50,952 bases of DNA from Candidatus Omnitrophota bacterium (GCA_016209275.1 JACQWM010000030.1:1-50952), one strand, 5' to 3'; counted from the stretch's first letter, positions 23,379 through 32,085 are shown. Notes: generated by a model from the letters alone, not told the origin. Numbers and translations: made by a program.

Positions 23379-24613
23379 AACTGCCGACGGATATTTTTCT
23401 GAAAATGGCGTTCGTCAACATCTGGCGCAACGCCCGCCGTTCCCTCATTACGATCCTGGCGATTGAGGTGGGGCTCGGCGGCCTGATTTTTTTGTGGGGC
23501 TATAAGGATGGAGCCGCCGCCGGCATGTTGGAAAACGCCACCAGCCTCTTTACCGGGCACGTCCAAGTTCATGCGCTCGGGTTTGACAAGACGATGTCTC
23601 CGGGACTGACCATCACCGATCCGGTCCGGCTCATCCAGGACATTCAAGGGCACCCGGAGGTGATCGGCATTGCGCGTCGCGTGAAATGCGGGGTGATGAT
23701 CGGCACGAGCGAGCACTCCAAAGGCGCCATGCTGCTGGGGATCGATCCGCAGCAAGAAGTCAATGTGACACGGGTCAAAAGCCTGATCACGCGAGGCGTG
23801 TTTCTTTCTGATGGCGCCAAGAAAGAGATTCTTCTCGGCGATCGATTGGCCGAGAAGCTCAATGTGGCCGTCGGGGATAAAGTGGTCGTGATGGTGCACT
23901 CGGTCGATGGGCTCCTCACAGGGTTTGCCTACCACGTCACAGGGATCTTTCACGCCGGCACGAGAATCCTGGATGAAGAAGTCGTGTACGCAGATATCGC
24001 CTCGGCCCAAGAGCTCTTAGGTATTGGCTCCGATGTGTCGGAGATTGTCGTGCGGCTCAACGATCTGAGGGCGATGTCGTCGTTTCTTCCCTTCGTGAAT
24101 CACGCCGTCGATACCGCCAAGTATGAAGTGCTCACGTGGGATCAAGCCGAGCCTGAGGCCAAATCGCTGGCGGATTGGGGGGAGGGGATCGTGCGCGTGA
24201 TCGTCGTGGCCATGACGATCGTGATCGCCATCGGCATCATGAATACGGTGATCATGTCGGTGCTGGAGCGGACCAAGGAGTTTGGCGTCATGCTGGCTAT
24301 CGGGGTGAAGCCCCGACAGCTCATTCGTCTCGTGCTGTTGGAGTCGTTTCTCCTCCAATGCGTGGGGATCGGGGTGGGCGTCTTCTTCGGCTACAGCCTG
24401 GTGACCTACTTTGGGTACGTGGGGATTCCCCTCTGGTATGCCGCGGACACGTTTTCGGCGGGGTATGTCAGTCCGGTGATTTACACGCGCGTCTATCCAG
24501 AGCACGTGGTCTTGTCGGTGCTGATCCTGATCGTGGTGACGTCAGTCGTCTCGCTCTATCCCGCGGTGAGGGCCGGGCGGCTGAATCCCGTCGCCGCGAT
24601 TTATCGCTCATGA
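23375..24613 (+). CDS. ABC transporter permease, FtsX/LolE/MacB type
   Basis: 412 residues. One N-terminal TM helix (about 20-40), a large periplasmic domain (about 45-265), then three TM helices (about 272-295, 320-350, 372-400): the MacB/LolCE layout. The C-terminal part shows GIMNTVIMSVLERTKEFGVM, the coupling-helix segment of this family. Such mechanotransmission systems lift substrates out of the inner membrane to a periplasmic partner rather than moving them through a channel. Start overlaps the LolA-like stop and its stop overlaps the ATPase start. Confidence 0.88.
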   Translation: MKLPTDIFLKMAFVNIWRNARRSLITILAIEVGLGGLIFLWGYKDGAAAGMLENATSLFTGHVQVHALGFDKTMSPGLTITDPVRLIQDIQGHPEVIGIARRVKCGVMIGTSEHSKGAMLLGIDPQQEVNVTRVKSLITRGVFLSDGAKKEILLGDRLAEKLNVAVGDKVVVMVHSVDGLLTGFAYHVTGIFHAGTRILDEEVVYADIASAQELLGIGSDVSEIVVRLNDLRAMSSFLPFVNHAVDTAKYEVLTWDQAEPEAKSLADWGEGIVRVIVVAMTIVIAIGIMNTVIMSVLERTKEFGVMLAIGVKPRQLIRLVLLESFLLQCVGIGVGVFFGYSLVTYFGYVGIPLWYAADTFSAGYVSPVIYTRVYPEHVVLSVLILIVVTSVVSLYPAVRAGRLNPVAAIYRS

Positions 24614-25374
24614 GCGCATTGCTTGAACTTCGCCATCTCTGGAAGATTGTGAAGGACGGGCTTGAAGAGATCGCCATCCTCAAGGATGTGTCCTGCGCCA
24701 TCCACCGCGGCGAATGCGTCACGCTGACCGGCCCGTCGGGATCCGGCAAGACCACCCTGTTGACCCTGCTGGGGTGTCTTGATATCCCCTCGAAAGGGAG
24801 CGTGACGATTGATGGCCGCAATACCGCCATGTTATCCCGCGTCCAGTTGGCGGATCAACGACTCCACGGGATCGGCTTCGTGTTTCAGGATTACAACCTG
24901 ATTCCGACCCTCACCGCCCTTGAGAACGTGGAATACGTCCTGTGGGTCCAGGGCAAATCCAGCCGGGAGCAGCGGATCGAAGCCACCCGCGTGCTGACCC
25001 GCGTCGGTCTTGGCGACTTCCTCCATCGGCGGCCCAACCGGCTCAGCCGGGGCCAGCAGCAGCGTGTGGCGGTCTCGCGAGCCATCGTGCACCGCCCCCA
25101 GCTGATTTTGGGCGATGAAGTCACCGCCAACCTCGACCGCGCGACGGGGATGTCGCTGATGGATTTTTTGAAACAACTTAATCGAGAAGACGGGATCACG
25201 TTTGTGTACGCCACGCACGATCCGGCGATGATGGGACGGGCCGAGCGCGTGCTGCACCTGCTCGACGGCAAGCTGGTGCGGGACTCCGGCTACATCCCGC
25301 ACGACCGGCGCGCCTATGGCCTGCTGAAAGATCCGGCGGCTCCGACGACGCCTCCCGCGACGGATCAACCCTAA
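24610..25374 (+). CDS. ABC transporter ATP-binding protein, LolD/MacB type
   Basis: 254 residues. Walker A GPSGSGKTT (41-49), Q-loop region FQDYNLIPT, signature LSRGQQQRVAVSRA, Walker B LILGDEVTANLD (Asp-Glu kept, but GDEVT replaces the usual ADEPT) and H-loop YATHDP. It pairs with the permease gene it overlaps (ATGA). A C-terminal tail of about 25 residues, Pro/Thr-rich, extends past the usual end. Confidence 0.9.
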   Translation: MSALLELRHLWKIVKDGLEEIAILKDVSCAIHRGECVTLTGPSGSGKTTLLTLLGCLDIPSKGSVTIDGRNTAMLSRVQLADQRLHGIGFVFQDYNLIPTLTALENVEYVLWVQGKSSREQRIEATRVLTRVGLGDFLHRRPNRLSRGQQQRVAVSRAIVHRPQLILGDEVTANLDRATGMSLMDFLKQLNREDGITFVYATHDPAMMGRAERVLHLLDGKLVRDSGYIPHDRRAYGLLKDPAAPTTPPATDQP

Positions 25375-25388
25375 CGCCCGTCCTGCGC

Positions 25389-25418
25389 TTGTTTTGCCGC
25401 TCCCTCATCAGGCATACT
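25389..25418 (+). promoter_or_regulatory. promoter of the riboswitch-controlled gene
   Basis: TTGTTT (25389-25394), an 18-base spacer, CATACT (25413-25418). ATCAGGCATACTT (25407-25419) repeats the element seen at 13960 and 22532. Expected start site about 25425, just before the riboswitch. Confidence 0.55.
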
Positions 25419-25431
25419 TCTTAGTAGAACA

Positions 25432-25516
25432 GCTCTCGAGAAATGGCAAACTCACGGTAACGTGAGGGCGCAAAGCTACGGGTCCTCTGAGTGGATCGCC
25501 GGGCTGCCGACAGAGC
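25432..25516 (+). promoter_or_regulatory. cyclic di-GMP-I (GEMM) riboswitch aptamer
   Basis: Hallmarks in order: P1 arms GCTCT (25432-25436) and AGAGC (25512-25516); GGCAAA at 25445-25450; P2 hairpin CTCACG-GTAA-CGTGAG with a GNRA tetraloop (25451-25466); GCGCAAAGC-type joining segment (25468-25476); ACGGG and the P3 closing strand GCCGGGCTGCCGA (25498-25510). Spacing and sequence match the GEMM-I consensus. It should bind c-di-GMP and control the large secreted protein downstream; whether on or off is not evident. Confidence 0.88.
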
Positions 25517-25530
25517 GCAGCTCGACGCAT

Positions 25531-25567
25531 GAGGATTGCCGGGCTACCGAAAGAGCGGTAGTCCGGC
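25531..25567 (+). promoter_or_regulatory. duplicated aptamer 3' half folded into a hairpin (expression platform candidate)
   Basis: 25531-25556 repeats 25491-25516 (the 3' strand of the GEMM aptamer) with 22 of 26 bases identical. This copy can pair with the following GGTAGTCCGGC: a 12-bp stem 25538-25549/25556-25567 around a 6-base loop. A modest T-rich stretch (TGTCTTTTC) follows. The aptamer 5' half could in principle pair with either copy. The hairpin ends 11 bases before the likely ribosome binding site. Confidence 0.65.
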
Positions 25568-25588
25568 ATGTGTCTTTTCAGGGGCCTC

Positions 25589-28500
25589 ATGCGACAAGCG
25601 ATCCTGGCACTCATCGGCAGTCTGCTGGCGGCGACGGTGTTAACCGCAAGCCTCCTCGAAGCCGAGTCTCCTGCAGCCGATCCGTCGGTCCAACAGGCCG
25701 GCGGCGGCGTGCTCTCCCCGCCGGTGGTGGGCCCGCCCGTGATCGTCAGCGCCGATCCTCCAGGCACGACGTATCCTTCCCAAAAACGCGTGTTTGCCGA
25801 TCCTCAAACCGGTCAAACCGTCTGGCGTCTGACGAGCGACGGAGCGGCGAAGGGGATTGCCCATCGGCTCTCAGGGATTGGGGCTGGGCGCGGCGTGTTT
25901 TCCCCGGACTCCACGGCCATCGTCTATGCGGCGTTCGGCCAACCGACGCTCAGGCCGGATGGGGTGTATCTGATGGAGCTGGCCTCCGGCGCGGAGACCT
26001 TTTTGGCTCCCGCCCCGCCGTATGCCGCCCCGGTGTTTGCGAACGATGGCTCCGGCGAGGTCTACTATTTCGCTAACACCGGCCAGATTCGCGCCGTCAA
26101 TACGGCGACGTTCGCCAGCCGGCTGATCCTCGCCGTGGCCGATGCGCAAGCCGTCTCAGTCATCGGCGTCAACGCGGATGGCCGGCGCCTGCTGGCGACG
26201 ATCAAGCGCGGCGGGGATTGGCACGTGGTGGTCGTCACACCCGCAGGCGAGCTGCATCCGCAATGGACGATCGGCGTCTCCGTCTCCGCCGATGATCAAG
26301 CCTCATGGAGCCCGACGGATCCCGCGCTCATCTGCGCCGTGCGCACCGGAGCGTGGGAGGATCAGCACATCCAGCGCATCGATACGCTTGAGGTCTTGAG
26401 CCCGTGCGTGACATCCTACGGGTCATGGCATCCCAACGGCCGCTGGTTTTTTTCGCCAACCCGCCTGACCGAGATCGCTACAGGGGCTGAGGTGACTCCC
26501 GGAGCGAATGAGCCGGGGGTCCCGATCGACATCAATCCTGCGGAAGCCTCGCTCGACGTGAACGCGCATGTGGTGCATGAGGGTTCACCGGCCGCTCGCG
26601 CCTACACCGGCCCGCGCCTCTATGTGCCCAGCCTGCAGGATATGATCGCGGCGGCTCGAGGCGGCGATGGCCTCGTGCCCTCGGCGTTTGCGGCGTCGCA
26701 TTACCACGCCGCCGAGGCGGACGGCCTGCCGCTGTCAGCCCGCTGGTCGCCGGATGGGCAGCGCATCGTGTGGCAAAGCAATATCAGCGATCTGCGCGAC
26801 GGGGCACCCCCGGGCGGCACCCATGGGGTGGATCTCTTCGTCCTTCCCGTGACACTCAACACTCCGGTGCTGCATGTCGAGCCGACGCAACTCGCCTTCA
26901 GCACCATGCAGGGAGCTGGGGCTGTGGACACGCAAAGCCTGCTGGTGACCAACACCGGAGGCGGGAGTTTTAGCACGGTGACGGCCACGGATGATGCCGC
27001 GTGGTTGACGGTCGAGCGTCTTGCGCTGCCCGGCGGCGGTGGTGGTGATGCGCGGACGTATGTGGCCCGCATCGATCAGCGAAATCTGATGCCAGGCGCC
27101 TATACGGCGACGATCACGGTGACGGCGGCCGGCGCGTTGGGCAGTCCCTTGAAGATCCCGGTGACGCTCACGATCGCCGCGGCAGCGCCGCTCCTGAGAG
27201 TCGCGCCCGTCTCGCTTGCGTTTTCAGCGGTGATCGCTTCGCCGGAGCCGCCAGCGCAACAGATCACGGTCAGCAATAGCGGCGGCGGCGCCATGCCGTT
27301 TCAGGTCGGCGATGACGCGGATTGGCTGATGGCGCTGCCGGGTTCAGGGCTCAATCACGCGACGCTGGTCGTCAATATCAATCATCTGAATCTGCAGCCG
27401 GGGACGTATCAGGGTGTCATCACCGTGACGGCGCCGGCAGCCGCCAACAGCCCGGCGGCGATTCCTGTGACGCTGACGGTGAGGAGCCCCGCACCTGTCC
27501 TCCAGGTGCATCCTGCGAGCCTGCAGTTTAGCGCTATCCAAGGCGCAGGCGCCGCCGCCTCCCAGCCGCTGACTGTGAGCAACACCGCCCATGAGCCGAT
27601 GGCCTGGAGCATCGCCGATGATGCGCTCTGGCTGTCGGTGTCGCCTGCCTCCGGCGCTGCCGATGCCCAAGTGGCGGTCAGTGTCTCGGGGTTTAATCTT
27701 CCCGTCGGGACGTTCTCCGCGACGATCACGGTCACGGCTCCAGCAGCGGTGGGCAGCCCGTTGGCGATTCCGGTCAACTTTCGAGTCGAGGCCGCAACAG
27801 ATCTGACTCCGCCAACCATCTTCCTGGTGGCCCCGGAGCGAGAGACCATCATCTACGGTGGAAGCCCAGCGACCCTGACGGTTGAGGCGCGCGATCAAGT
27901 CGGAGTTGCCGGGGTGCAGTTTTATGTTGACGGGGCTCCTGTGGGTCCAGAGGTGATGCGCGGCGAGCAGCATCGTTTTTCCATCATGTGGCAGACGGCC
28001 GGTGCGGTCGAAGGATCGCACGTGGTCACGGCCGTCGCGCGCGATGCGGCGAACAATCGGCAGGCGACGGTGCTGGGCGTGCCGGTGACGGTGCGGCATC
28101 AGCCGGTGGCCACGCTGTCCATCTCACCGGCTTCCTTGTCGTTTACGATGGAGCTTGGGCTCCCGGAGCCTGCGACGCAAGCGCTTCAGGTGGCGGTGGT
28201 GGGTGCCGAGCCTTCTCGATGGCACCTCTCCGACCATCTCGGAGACTGGATGTCGCTCTCACCAATGGATGGCATACGACAGACCGCTGTTGCCGTGGAT
28301 GTGATCCGAGCCAGCGGCCGCGCTCCCGGGACCTATGCCGGCTCTGTCACATTCACGCTTGCCGGCCCGATCATTCCCCAGGTCGCCTACGAGGTGCCGA
28401 TGACGCTCACCGTGGCTCCTCCAACGCCGCAGCCAGGACCCCCGTCCAAGGATACGGCGCCTCCGACCATCCCGAGGCTCGTTCGCGCGATCGCGCTTGA

Positions 28501-29779
28501 GGCGGGCATGAAGGTCTCGTGGGAAGCGTCGCGGGATGATGGCGCCGTCGCCGGCTACCGCGTCAAGAAAAACCATGCGCCGCTCACAACGACCCAGGCG
28601 ACGGAATATCTCGACCCTGAGGTGATCACGGATGCCGTGTATCGCTATCAGGTGGCTGCCATTGATGCGGCAGGGAACCAGTCAGATTTTTCGCTGCCGG
28701 AGGAAGCCAGATATCATCTCGACCTTTCAGGCTCCGGCGATTTTGACCTGCGCCAATTCGATCAGGCGGAACAGCGGGATCGATCCGTGCAGCAGCGGGG
28801 GGAAGACGAGCCGGTGATCACCACGACAAGCGATCAGAGCGCGCCGCCATCAGATCGACCCCAGCCGCAACGCGCCCCGCAGCCGACGACGACGCAACAG
28901 CCCCACCTCCTCGGCGGATCGACCGTCAGCTCCATCCGCGCAACGGGCCAGCCCGTCAGCGTGGCGATGGCGTTCTCCGCGTCCGCTGGCCGTCCTGCGG
29001 GGCAGGGCGATACGGCGGCAAGCGCCTTACGGCCGCAGGCGGCAGGAGCAGCGGCTTCGGCGAGCGAGCACGAGCCGGCACTTGCGGCTCCGGCGGCTGT
29101 CCCGGGTGCCCCGAGCGCGAGGGTCAAACAACCCGTGCTCAGTGTCAGCCCAACACGACTCGTTTTTGTCGCTGACCCGGCGACTCCGGCGGCCCCGCGC
29201 CAAATCAGTATCAGCCTCATTGGCCGTGGAAAGGGAACGTGGAATCTTCGCAGCGATGCCGCATGGCTGCGCCTACATCCGTCATCGGGCGGCGTCAGCG
29301 GTTCGGTTGAAGTCCGTGCGGAGTCCGCTGGCGTATCGCCGGGCGTCTATGAGGGCGCCCTCACCGTTGAAGCGCCCGGCGCTCGTGGCAGCCCCCAGAC
29401 GATTGCCGTCACACTGATCATCGCAGCCGCTGCGGCTGAGCCGTTGCCCTCATCGTTGGATGTGACGCTTCATGATCCGGCTGAGGGGGCGACCGTCAGC
29501 GGACAGATCCCCATCGTCGTGACCCTCCAGCAGGCCATCGGATCTTCAGCCACGGCGGTCCTGGCGATCGATGAGCAGGACCTCATGACGACGACGATCA
29601 GCGCGGATGGCGGCACGATCGTGTGGGATGCCAGCGAGATGGCGCCCGGCCCCCATCGCCTGACGGTTACCGTGACCGATGAGGCCGGCCGGTCAGCGGC
29701 CATCACACGGCCCATCACGATCGAGGCGCCGGCGACGGTCCCGCCCCGCACCCCGCAGCGCCGTGCCAGCCTCTCGTAA
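25589..29779 (+). CDS. giant secreted protein: beta-propeller, BACON-like repeats, Ig-like and FN3 domains
   Basis: 1396 residues. Signal peptide (about 1-28). Residues about 40-425 form a PD40/TolB-like beta-propeller (FSPDSTAIVYA, WSPDGQRIVWQSN). Then about 100-residue BACON/choice-of-anchor-like repeats at about 428-530, 534-632, 634-734, 839-945 and 1181-1280, each with L.V.P..L.FS and a W-containing strand. Also an Ig-like domain (739-836), FN3 (954-1044), a Gln/Ala/Pro-rich linker (1047-1179) and a C-terminal Ig-like domain (1289-1384). Likely an extracellular adhesin or matrix/polysaccharide-binding protein. The ATG at 25589 with AGGGG upstream is preferred over ATG 25568. Controlled by the c-di-GMP riboswitch. 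A T2SS cluster lies downstream and could export it. Confidence 0.85.
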   Translation: MRQAILALIGSLLAATVLTASLLEAESPAADPSVQQAGGGVLSPPVVGPPVIVSADPPGTTYPSQKRVFADPQTGQTVWRLTSDGAAKGIAHRLSGIGAGRGVFSPDSTAIVYAAFGQPTLRPDGVYLMELASGAETFLAPAPPYAAPVFANDGSGEVYYFANTGQIRAVNTATFASRLILAVADAQAVSVIGVNADGRRLLATIKRGGDWHVVVVTPAGELHPQWTIGVSVSADDQASWSPTDPALICAVRTGAWEDQHIQRIDTLEVLSPCVTSYGSWHPNGRWFFSPTRLTEIATGAEVTPGANEPGVPIDINPAEASLDVNAHVVHEGSPAARAYTGPRLYVPSLQDMIAAARGGDGLVPSAFAASHYHAAEADGLPLSARWSPDGQRIVWQSNISDLRDGAPPGGTHGVDLFVLPVTLNTPVLHVEPTQLAFSTMQGAGAVDTQSLLVTNTGGGSFSTVTATDDAAWLTVERLALPGGGGGDARTYVARIDQRNLMPGAYTATITVTAAGALGSPLKIPVTLTIAAAAPLLRVAPVSLAFSAVIASPEPPAQQITVSNSGGGAMPFQVGDDADWLMALPGSGLNHATLVVNINHLNLQPGTYQGVITVTAPAAANSPAAIPVTLTVRSPAPVLQVHPASLQFSAIQGAGAAASQPLTVSNTAHEPMAWSIADDALWLSVSPASGAADAQVAVSVSGFNLPVGTFSATITVTAPAAVGSPLAIPVNFRVEAATDLTPPTIFLVAPERETIIYGGSPATLTVEARDQVGVAGVQFYVDGAPVGPEVMRGEQHRFSIMWQTAGAVEGSHVVTAVARDAANNRQATVLGVPVTVRHQPVATLSISPASLSFTMELGLPEPATQALQVAVVGAEPSRWHLSDHLGDWMSLSPMDGIRQTAVAVDVIRASGRAPGTYAGSVTFTLAGPIIPQVAYEVPMTLTVAPPTPQPGPPSKDTAPPTIPRLVRAIALEAGMKVSWEASRDDGAVAGYRVKKNHAPLTTTQATEYLDPEVITDAVYRYQVAAIDAAGNQSDFSLPEEARYHLDLSGSGDFDLRQFDQAEQRDRSVQQRGEDEPVITTTSDQSAPPSDRPQPQRAPQPTTTQQPHLLGGSTVSSIRATGQPVSVAMAFSASAGRPAGQGDTAASALRPQAAGAAASASEHEPALAAPAAVPGAPSARVKQPVLSVSPTRLVFVADPATPAAPRQISISLIGRGKGTWNLRSDAAWLRLHPSSGGVSGSVEVRAESAGVSPGVYEGALTVEAPGARGSPQTIAVTLIIAAAAAEPLPSSLDVTLHDPAEGATVSGQIPIVVTLQQAIGSSATAVLAIDEQDLMTTTISADGGTIVWDASEMAPGPHRLTVTVTDEAGRSAAITRPITIEAPATVPPRTPQRRASLS

Positions 29780-29801
29780 CGGCGAAAATCAGCGCGCGCC
29801 C

Positions 29802-29831
29802 TGGTGAACATCCTCGCAAATATGGTATGCT
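29802..29831 (+). promoter_or_regulatory. weak promoter candidate before the receiver gene
   Basis: TGGTGA (29802-29807), an 18-base spacer, TATGCT (29826-29831). The -35 is poor. The ATG at 29847 would be about 9 bases from the expected start site. Confidence 0.4.
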
Positions 29832-29846
29832 TATCAGGATAGAGCG

Positions 29847-30278
29847 ATGAGGTGTCGAATGGGCGAGACGCTGATCGTGGATCGGCAGCGCAAGACGCTG
29901 TTAATCGTCGATGACGAGCCGAAGATTTGCGAGATGCTCTCCCGGTTTTTCAGCTCCCGAGGATTTCGCATCGTGACGGCGACCTCCGGCCAGCGAGCCA
30001 TCGAAATACTGACCCACGAGCCGCCGGATTATCTGCTCTTGGATATCCGCATGCCCGATGTGTCCGGCCTGGACGTCTTGAAAATGGCGAAGTCCTACTG
30101 CCCGAACGTGAAGGTCGTGATGGTGACCGCCATCGATGACCAGGAAGTGGCCGACACCGCGTTTCGGCTGGGCGCGACCGACTACATCACCAAACCGTTT
30201 GAGTTGGATGAAACCTCATGGGCCCGCGCGTTTTTCGCGGACGATACCCCCGCACCGCCTCCGGTCGAACCGTGGTAA
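29847..30278 (+). CDS. single-domain response regulator
   Basis: 143 residues, one receiver domain with VDDEP (21-25), phospho-acceptor Asp66 (LLLDIRMP), a conserved Thr/Ala switch region (MVTAID) and KPFE. No output domain follows; the tail is Pro-rich. A second ATG at 29859 (GAGGTG upstream) is an equally good start. It sits 33 bases before gspE, so it may tune the secretion ATPase or act as a phosphate sink or diffusible CheY-like signal. Confidence 0.88.
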   Translation: MRCRMGETLIVDRQRKTLLIVDDEPKICEMLSRFFSSRGFRIVTATSGQRAIEILTHEPPDYLLLDIRMPDVSGLDVLKMAKSYCPNVKVVMVTAIDDQEVADTAFRLGATDYITKPFELDETSWARAFFADDTPAPPPVEPW

Positions 30279-30311
30279 CGGCTGCCATCGGTTGAAACGA
30301 GGAGTGTCCTG

Positions 30312-32015
30312 GTGAAGTCCGACGGTGGTACTCCCTCCCCCCCGCTGCGCCGCAAAGTGCTGCTCGGTGAATTGCTGGTGTCCCGCGGCCTGCTGACCGG
30401 CGAGCAGCTTTCCGCGGCACTTGCCAAGCAGGCCGAGACCGGCGATTACCTCGGCGCCATTCTCATCCGCATGGGGGTGGTCACCGAGGCCCAATTCATG
30501 CAAGTGCTCGCCGACCAATTGGGCATCGCCTTCATCCCGCTGGCGGCCACACCCATCCACCCCGAGGTCCTGGCGAAAGTGCCGGCCAAGGTGGCGACGC
30601 GGTATCAGCTCATCCCCGTGAAGCTCTCCAACAACGTCCTGTCGATTGCGATCGCCGATCCCTTTGATGTGCAAGCGCTGGATGAGCTGCGGCTGCTGTT
30701 GAACTGCAGCGTGACACCGCTGCTCGCCAGCCCGCGCGACATCCAGGAAGCGATCCATCGCCATTACGGCGTCGGCGCTTCGGCGGTCGAGCGGCTGCTG
30801 GATCGCGGCGGCCACGAGGCCACCGAGCGCACGCGCGTCACCGAGGATCTCACCGCCGCCTCGGAAGAGGCCTCCGTCATCTCCTTCGTCAATCAGCTCA
30901 TCCTCTCGGCGGTGAACGACCGCGCCACCGACATCCATATCGAGCCCTTCGATCAGGCCCTGCGCATCCGCCAGCGGGTCGATGGCGTCATGTATGACAT
31001 GCCCATCCCGGCCGATGTCGGCAAGCTCCATCAGGCCATCGTCTCCCGCATCAAAGTCATGGCGCAGCTGGATATCGCGGAGCGCCGTCTGCCGCAGGAT
31101 GGGCGCATCAAGGTGCGCCTGGAGGAGCAAGAATTGGATCTGCGGATTTCCGTGCTGCCGACGAATTTCGGCGAAACGGTGGAGGTGAGGATCCTCTCCA
31201 ACCAGATGCTCTTCAGCCTCAAGGAGCTTGGCCTGACGGATGAGCAGCTCGATCGGCTGCTCCAGCTCATTCAACGGCCGCACGGCATCATCTTTGTCAC
31301 GGGGCCGACCGGCTCAGGAAAAAGCACGACCCTGTATGCCTGCCTCTCGAAGCTGAATGCGCCCAACGTGAAAATCCTGACGATTGAAGATCCGATCGAG
31401 TACCAGCTCACCGGGATCACCCAATTGCAAGTGCACCCGAAGATCGGCTTTACGTTCGCGCAAGGCTTGCGGTCGATGCTGCGCCATGATCCGGACATCA
31501 TGATGGTGGGGGAAGTCCGCGATCCGGAGACCGCGGAAATCACCATCCGCAGCGCCTTGACGGGCCACCTGGTGTTTTCCACGCTGCACACCAACGACGC
31601 GGCCGGCGGGGTGACGCGGCTGCTCGACATGGGGGTGGAGCCGTACCTCGTGGCGTCCTCCGTGCTGTGCTTCATCGCGCAGCGGTTGGTGCGGGTGATC
31701 TGCTCCGCCTGCGCCGAGGACCGCCGGCCACCCCCCGGCCTGCGAGAAGAGTTCGGGGTCAGCGATGTTCCGGACACGCTGCGCTATGGCCGCGGCTGCG
31801 CCGTCTGCAAGGGTACCGGCTATAAGGGGCGGACGGCCATTCATGAATTTTTGGTGGTGACGGAAGACATCCAGCAAGTGATTCTGAAGCGCGCCTCATC
31901 GCATGACATCGCGCGGTTGGCCCTTCGCGGCGGCATGCGCCCCTTGCGGCAAGACGGCTGGGATAAAATCGTGCAGCGCGTGACGACCCCCGAAGAAGTC
32001 CTCCGCGTGACCTGA
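30312..32015 (+). CDS. gspE: GspE, type II secretion/type IV pilus-like assembly ATPase
   Basis: 567 residues. An N-terminal MshEN-type domain (about 10-150) has two motif copies (LLGELLVSRG and YLGAILIRMG). The Arg that contacts c-di-GMP in MshE-type RLG motifs is absent in both, so ligand binding is uncertain. Then the ATPase: Walker A GPTGSGKST near 331, Asp box (EDPIEYQ), Walker B (MMVGEVRDPET), His box (STLHTNDA) and a tetracysteine zinc site (CSAC...CAVC). It powers pseudopilus assembly from the cytoplasmic face. GTG start with GAGGAG upstream. Confidence 0.95.
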   Translation: MKSDGGTPSPPLRRKVLLGELLVSRGLLTGEQLSAALAKQAETGDYLGAILIRMGVVTEAQFMQVLADQLGIAFIPLAATPIHPEVLAKVPAKVATRYQLIPVKLSNNVLSIAIADPFDVQALDELRLLLNCSVTPLLASPRDIQEAIHRHYGVGASAVERLLDRGGHEATERTRVTEDLTAASEEASVISFVNQLILSAVNDRATDIHIEPFDQALRIRQRVDGVMYDMPIPADVGKLHQAIVSRIKVMAQLDIAERRLPQDGRIKVRLEEQELDLRISVLPTNFGETVEVRILSNQMLFSLKELGLTDEQLDRLLQLIQRPHGIIFVTGPTGSGKSTTLYACLSKLNAPNVKILTIEDPIEYQLTGITQLQVHPKIGFTFAQGLRSMLRHDPDIMMVGEVRDPETAEITIRSALTGHLVFSTLHTNDAAGGVTRLLDMGVEPYLVASSVLCFIAQRLVRVICSACAEDRRPPPGLREEFGVSDVPDTLRYGRGCAVCKGTGYKGRTAIHEFLVVTEDIQQVILKRASSHDIARLALRGGMRPLRQDGWDKIVQRVTTPEEVLRVT

Positions 32016-32023
32016 TCGACTAC

Positions 32024-32085
32024 CGTGGCCAAGTGGCCCAGTGGCCAAGTGAGTGTGCGGCCACCTGGCCACCCGGATAGGGTGA
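32024..32085. repeat. GGCCAAGTGG/CCACCTGGCC repeat
   Basis: Reiterated GTGGCCAAGTGGCC words followed by their inverted form GGCCACCTGGCCAC fill the gap between gspE and the converging GT87 gene. It may form a 3' hairpin for both transcripts. It is another member of the short satellite-like intergenic class. Confidence 0.65.

Noticed and set aside
24175-24609. Upstream extension of the ABC ATPase reading frame to 24175
   Set aside because: The extension lies inside the permease gene in another frame. The ATG at 24610 overlaps the permease stop and begins exactly at the ATPase domain.
23375-25374. Naming the transporter lolCDE or macB
   Set aside because: There is one permease gene, no second LolC/E copy, and no MacA. 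The LolA-like partner points to a lipid route but the substrate is unknown.
29780-29846. A second c-di-GMP riboswitch before the receiver gene, or near 270-400
   Set aside because: No GCAAAGC joining segment, GNRA hairpin and GCCGGG strand occur together; an isolated GCAAAGC near 274 has no partners.
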